Source: Chloroflexia bacterium (GTDB taxonomy: Bacteria > Chloroflexota > Chloroflexia > QHBQ01 > JADMIH01). From it: a stretch of DNA of 15,141 bases. The DNA is taken from positions 1 through 15,141 of the forward strand of contig JAICKM010000080.1 in the NCBI GenBank assembly GCA_025927935.1. The letters run 5' to 3'. Positions 1 to 6,000 of this stretch are shown here, in pieces; within the stretch, counting starts at the first letter, position 1, and each line of letters begins with the position of its first letter. A program made the position numbers and the translations under genes. Under the pieces are notes generated by a model. The model saw only the letters and a program-made list of their open reading frames with translations, was not told where the DNA came from and made no database searches.

Positions 1-1
1 G

Positions 2-3000
2 CTCGACCCCGCCTACCGCATCGCCAACACCATCTGGGACGCCACCCCCTGGCCGGTGGACCGGCGCATTACCCGCGCCCAAACTGCCATGGTGCCCGGT
101 TGGACACAAGAAGAACTGGCCGGTAGCGATCTGGACCTGTCCGTTGCGCTCCCCCCGGAGCCGCCCGCTCCCTCCAGCGAGTCGCGCCGGGTCACGCAGA
201 AGTTCGAGACCCGCCCGCCCCTGCCCGGCGAGTCGCAGCGCATCACGCAGAAGTTCGAGACCCGCCCGCCTCTGCCCGGCCAGACCAGCGAGTTGGTGCC
301 GCCCCCCGAAGCGGCGGCAGCCGAATCCCAGGAATGGGCGGGCATCCTGGATAGCCCGGACGCGCCCGCCACCTTCGACCTGGATTGGTTGGACGATTGG
401 GCCGCCGCCGCCGAAACCGCGCCCGCCGTCGAGACCCCGCCGGCAGTGGCGCCCACCGCATCGGCCTATGAGACCCTGGAGTTCGCGGCAATTACAAGCA
501 CCGGCACCGAGGACACGCTCCCATCGGCGGAGGGCCTGATTGTTACCCCGGCGCCGGAAGCCGCCCCCCCAGAACCGGTAGCCGAGGCAACGGAGCCGGC
601 AGCCGCCCCGGTCGAAGCCGCTAATATCAGCGGGCAGGGCACCACCGAGATCGAGGCGGTTCCGGTCGCGCTGGAAGAGTCCGCCCCATCTGCGGATCTC
701 GTCCTGCCGGCTGCCCCGGTGAGCGAGGCGGCGCTTCCGGCTGCCGAGCCGGATGCCTTCCTCGCCTGGCTCAGCGAACCGGTAGCAGATATGCCGGAAG
801 CGCCGGAGAGCGCCGCCGAGGGGTCGGGAGAGGACATGGCGGAAGCGCGTGTCACCGGGGACTCATCCCCGGCGGCCCAGGTAAGTATGTTTCCCGCCTT
901 GGTGAGCGAACCCCCCGCCGCCGTAGCCGGCGTACCTCTCGCTGAGGAAGACCTAACGGCAGCACCGGCGGAGGAAGTGTCTACCGCGCAGGCCAGTCTG
1001 TTCCCCGCCTGGCTGGATGAGCCGGCTAATGTGGCGGAGCAAGCCGCCCGGGCTGAAAACACGACCACCGATGCAACAGTGAATGCCGGGGAGCAAGCCG
1101 CCTCGGCCGCGAGCGCCGCCGCCGATACGACAGCACAGGCATCTGAGATGGACGGGGCGGGCACGGCTGATGGCGCGGAAGATAGTCCCCCCGCCCGGCA
1201 CCACGCCGTCCACATCTTCCCGGCCTGGCTGGAAGAGGCAACGAGCGACGACGAAGACGAGTCAGATCTGGAGATGCTGCCCGCCTGGATGCGCGAGGCC
1301 CCCCCGCTCGAAGTCGACGCCCCGCCAGCCGCCGCCTCAGCATCACCGGCGGCAGATATGCCGCCGACCCCACCAGACGCGGCCATCCTGGCGGCGCAGG
1401 TGGATGAATCCCTGCCCGCCCCACCGGTCCTGGCGGAAGCCGTCAGCCTGGTCGCGGCAGAGCAGGAAGCGCCGGCCAGCATCGCCGGTGAGGAACCCGG
1501 CGTGGCTGTAATAGAGGGCCAGGCAGAACCGCCGGCCCTCTCCCTGGAGGAACCTGCTGTATCCGCAACCGAAGCGCAAGGCGAGAGCCTGGGCGCGATT
1601 GCCATACCGCCCACCGACGATGCGCCCACGCCGGATGCCGTGGTCGATTTCCCAGACCAGAGTCCGCTGGTTGGCGAATCGGCGCTGCCGGTCATGGAGC
1701 CGGCCCTGCCGGAAACCGAAGCATCCGTGTCCGCGGAATCCGGTACCATCGTGGCCGGCGAGATAGGCGAGGGGGCACCGGCCGCCGCGCTCCTGCCGGA
1801 CGATCTGTTCCCGGCCTGGTTAGAGGAGATCGAGCGCAGCGAAGCGGCAAGCGCAACCGCCGCACCGCCGGCCGGTGCCGGTGCGGCGGACATGCTCTCT
1901 GCCGAAGTAGTGCCGGCAAGCACCACCTCGCCGGAAGCAACCGTGAGCGAAGCAGCAGCGGCAAGTGCGATCGCGCCGGAAGTGCCTGCTGATGAAGCAG
2001 TACCAGCCATAACCGCCCCGCCGCAAGGGATACCTGCTGGCGAAGAAATAGAGGCAACGGCGACCGTGCCGGAAGCGATGCCTGCTGAAGAAGCGGCGGA
2101 TAGTGCCGCACCACCTACCCCACCACCCGCAACGGCCGCCATGTCTGGTGCGGATTCCGTACCAGGGGACCAAGAAGGCAAGGCCGTGGAGTCCTGGGCG
2201 CAACCGCCTGCCCCGGCAGCCGAAGACGGGATGTTTCCGGCCTGGATGAGCGAGACAGGCGCGGCTAGTCTGCCGGTTGGGGCCACGCCCGGTGCGCCGG
2301 AAGCCGCAAGCGCCGGACCCGCGGATAGCGACCAGGCCGCATCCGCGCACCCCGAATCCCTGACCCCGGCGCCCGAAGCCGGGATCTTTCCCGCCAGGCT
2401 GGAAACCATGCCCCAACCGGGTAGCGATGCGGGCGCGCCGGCGGAAACCGCGTTCACACGGGAAGCGGAATCCGCTCCGCTGCCAGGCGAAGCAAGTGTG
2501 CTGCCCGACTGGCTTACCGAGGCGGTGAATGTCCAGTCGCCGGAGTCCCCTGCCGCGGCCCCGCCGCTTGCGTTGGACGAAGAAACGCTGTTCGCGACCG
2601 ACCATACTCTCGGCGGACAGGCCGGTGACATCCCTATCGACGAGGATTTGTTCCCCGCCTGGTTAGAGGAAGGTCCGCCCGCCGCCCCGGCATCCGGCGA
2701 ACTATCGGCCACCGTGGCAGCCGGGGCTTCCCCCCAGGCGCCGACCACAGTTGCCGATCAGGCGCCATCCACCGCGCCCGCGCAGGAAGTGAACGAGTTG
2801 CCGCCGGTAGCCGTAGCGGAGGATGTCACGTTCTCTGCTGGGTCTGACGAAGTGGTGTCCTCGCCGGCGGCGGCCATTGCGGCGGCACAGAGCGCACATG
2901 GCATGTTGGGCACGGCGGAAGCACCGGCGACGAGCCAGGAGCCAGGAACCGCCGAGAACATCGCGGGCGAACGCGCCACGCCGGACACCAGCGAGGAACC

Positions 3001-6000
3001 GGACGAGTTCCCGGCGTGGATGGCCGGCCCGTGGTTCGAGGTCGCGGTGGCCCCGGCGGCAGGCACCGGCGAGATGAGCGCCGAATCGCTGGTGATTGTG
3101 CCGGATAGCGCGGTACAGGCGCCCGGCACGGAACTGCCGCCGGCGCTGCCTGTCGCCGCGGCCACCAGCCGCCAGGAAGGCGAGTCCGGCGAGGATACCG
3201 CCGCCCCGGCTATGGCCGCGACGGAAGGAGCAGCGGAGCCTTTCGCCATTAGCGCTATGGCCGTGCCGATCCCCGCGGTGCCAGGCACGCCGGACGCGGG
3301 AACGCCGGAGGACGCGCCGGATGCCGCTGCCAATGCCGCCGCGCGGGATACAGCGGGTAGTGCCACGGCGGGCGCTGCGGCAGCCGCGGACAGTGAGTCT
3401 GCCGGGTTGCCGGGCTTCATCGTAGCCGATGACTCCGCGCCGGTCGAAAGCTACCCGGCTGATGCGACGCCGGAGGCCGCCGAGCCGCTCCACGAGGAGA
3501 TTCTCGACTGGCCCGTGCCCGCCGAGGGCAGCGCGGATGCCGCCGCCGAGGCCGATCAGCCTGTCGACTTCAGCGCAGTCGCCGAGGAGACCACCACCGC
3601 GCCGCCCGCGGATCTGCGTGCGCCCGAATCACCCACAGCACCCGCCGCACCGCCGCAAGATGATGCGTCCCAGGCGGCGGAATCCGCGCCTACCCCCGCC
3701 TCGCAACCTGCGTTAGATCATTTTGCTAAAGTGGGCTATAATCATGGCGACGACTCGCAGATCCCGCATGACGCGGCAGAATCCGGCCCCCCGCCCACCC
3801 CGGTCGGCGCGGCTGGTGCCGTTACCGGACCTGTAGAGATACCGGATCGGCGTAGCCGAGTTGAGTCCGGTCACCTGCCGGATGGATCGGCGGAGCATGG
3901 CGCGCCCGCCACCGCAGGCCAAACAGCTTTCGCGACCTCAGAGGAGGACAACATGGCTCCTAGCTATAAGGAAGACGACGATCAAGAGCGCCAGTTCGAC
4001 TTCGACTGGGATCGCGATGCTCTGCCGGATTATCTCAAGCCCTTCCTGATGAATGAGACGCCCGGCCAGCCGGGACAGCCGCCGGCGCCCGCCGCGCCGG
4101 CCGGTCCCGGCGCGAACGCGGCACCCCCCGCCGGACAGCCCATGCCGCCCGCACCCCCACCTGGCGGCGGCCCAGGGGGCAACGACTTCAACCTGGATAA
4201 TATTCAGCCGTTTGATTTCGGCGCAGTGCCCCCACCGAACCGCCCGGCCCCGCCGTCCGGCCCCGTAGCGCCGATCCGGCCGCTGTCCGCTGCTCCGCCG
4301 CCGGCCCCGCAGCAACAGGCGCCGGGTGGGTTCAACGAGAGCGATTTCGGTGGGGTGCAGCCCTTTAATTTCGGCGCTCCGGCGGGCGCAGGCGGCGGTG
4401 ATGAGTTCGACTTCGGCAGCGATGCGCTCCCGTCCTGGTTGGGATCGGGCGGCGCCGCCGGCCCCGCTTTCAGCTTCGATACGCCCGCCGGTGTCCCGCA
4501 AGCCGCGGATCAGACGCCGGGTCCCGATTTGAGCAGTCCAGGTATTCCCGATTGGCTGCGCACCCCGGAAACGCCAACGCCCCAGGCCGCCGCGCCGCCA
4601 CCCCCGGCTGCCCCTGGCGGCGATTTCGACTTTGGCGGCGAGGCGCTGCCCTCCTGGTTGAGTGCGAGTGCCGCGGCCCCCGCCCCACCCGCCGGGAACG
4701 ATTTCGGTGATGTGCAGCCCTTCGACTTCGGCGCCGCCGGCGGCCAGGGGCAGCCGCAGCCCTTCGACTTTGGGGCGATGGCCGGCGGCGCCGCCCCTCA
4801 GCCGTTTAATTTCGGCGCTCCCGCAGCGCCCGAGCGCGGCGCGGCCCCACCAGCGGGGCTGGGCGAAGACTTTGACTTCAGCGCGGTCCAGCCGTTCGAT
4901 TTCGGCGCCCAGGCGCCTCCGGCCCCGAGTATGCCGGCGGGGCCGGGTTCCGGCGGCGACTTTGATTTTGGCGGCATCCAACCGTTTGATTTCGGCGGCA
5001 CAGCCGCGCCCGCGCCGGGGTCATCCGATGTAAGCGGAGCCGCGCAAGCCGCAGGCGCACCCGGCGAGTTTGATTTCAGTATGGTGGAGTCGTTCGACTT
5101 CCGCGGTCCCGGCGGCGCAACGCCCGCGGCCGGTAGCTCCGGCGATTTTGATTTTGGCGGGGTCCAACCGTTTGACTTCGGCGGGGGCGAAACCACCCCG
5201 GCGGCCGCCGGCGGACCGGCTATGGCCGGTGGCCCGGCCGGCGACTTCGATTTCGGCGGCATGCAGCCGTTTGACTTCGGCGGCGCCCCCGCTAGCGACA
5301 TCGCGGGCGACGTGAGCGATGTCGATGACTTTATCGACTTCCTGAGCGTGGGCGCCGGAAACGCCGAGCCTGCCCCGTCCACCCCTGGCGAATTCGCGTT
5401 TGACCTGGGCGGCGATGTGCAGCCCTTCTCGCTGGAAGGCGCTGGACTCGGCAGTGCGCCGCCCGCGCCCGGCCCAGCCTTCGGCGCTCCGCCCGCCCCC
5501 ATGTCCGGCCCGCCGGAGCGCGGATCGCGCCTGCCTGCCGGCCCTGGTCCCGAGGAGATGGGCAGCCTGGCCGGCGATGAGTTCAGCTTCGAGCCGTGTA
5601 TGTTTGATGCGGAGGGCGGCGCCGCCCCGGCTTTCAGCGCTCCGCCCGCCAATGCGCCCGCCTCTAAAGAGGCACCGCCGCCGTTTAACCAGGCGCCGGC
5701 CATGCCCACGTCGCCCTTCAATCCGGGATCGATGTTTGCCGGGCGCGCCCAGGCCGATGTGCCGCCCGGCCTGGAGGATCTGCCCGATCTCCAGCCCTTC
5801 TCCTTCGAGGGCCTGGATTCGACCAGCGATCAGGGCTATGGCTACGACACCGGCGACATGGGGCAATCCTTTGGCCGGCGCTCCACGGACCGGGGCGAGA
5901 CCAGCCGCAGCGGCATGGCCTTCAACCTGGACGAAGAAAGCAGCGGCCCCGCCGGGGATGTGCATAGCTTCTCGTGGCAGCGGCGCACCACCCCGGCCCG

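Noticed and set aside
466..2748. Long antisense frame (760 codons) under the giant gene
   Set aside because: It mirrors the GC-biased codons of the plus-strand gene, has Ala/Ser/Gly-rich nonsense composition and no domain. The plus strand carries conserved motifs and a clear TPR end.
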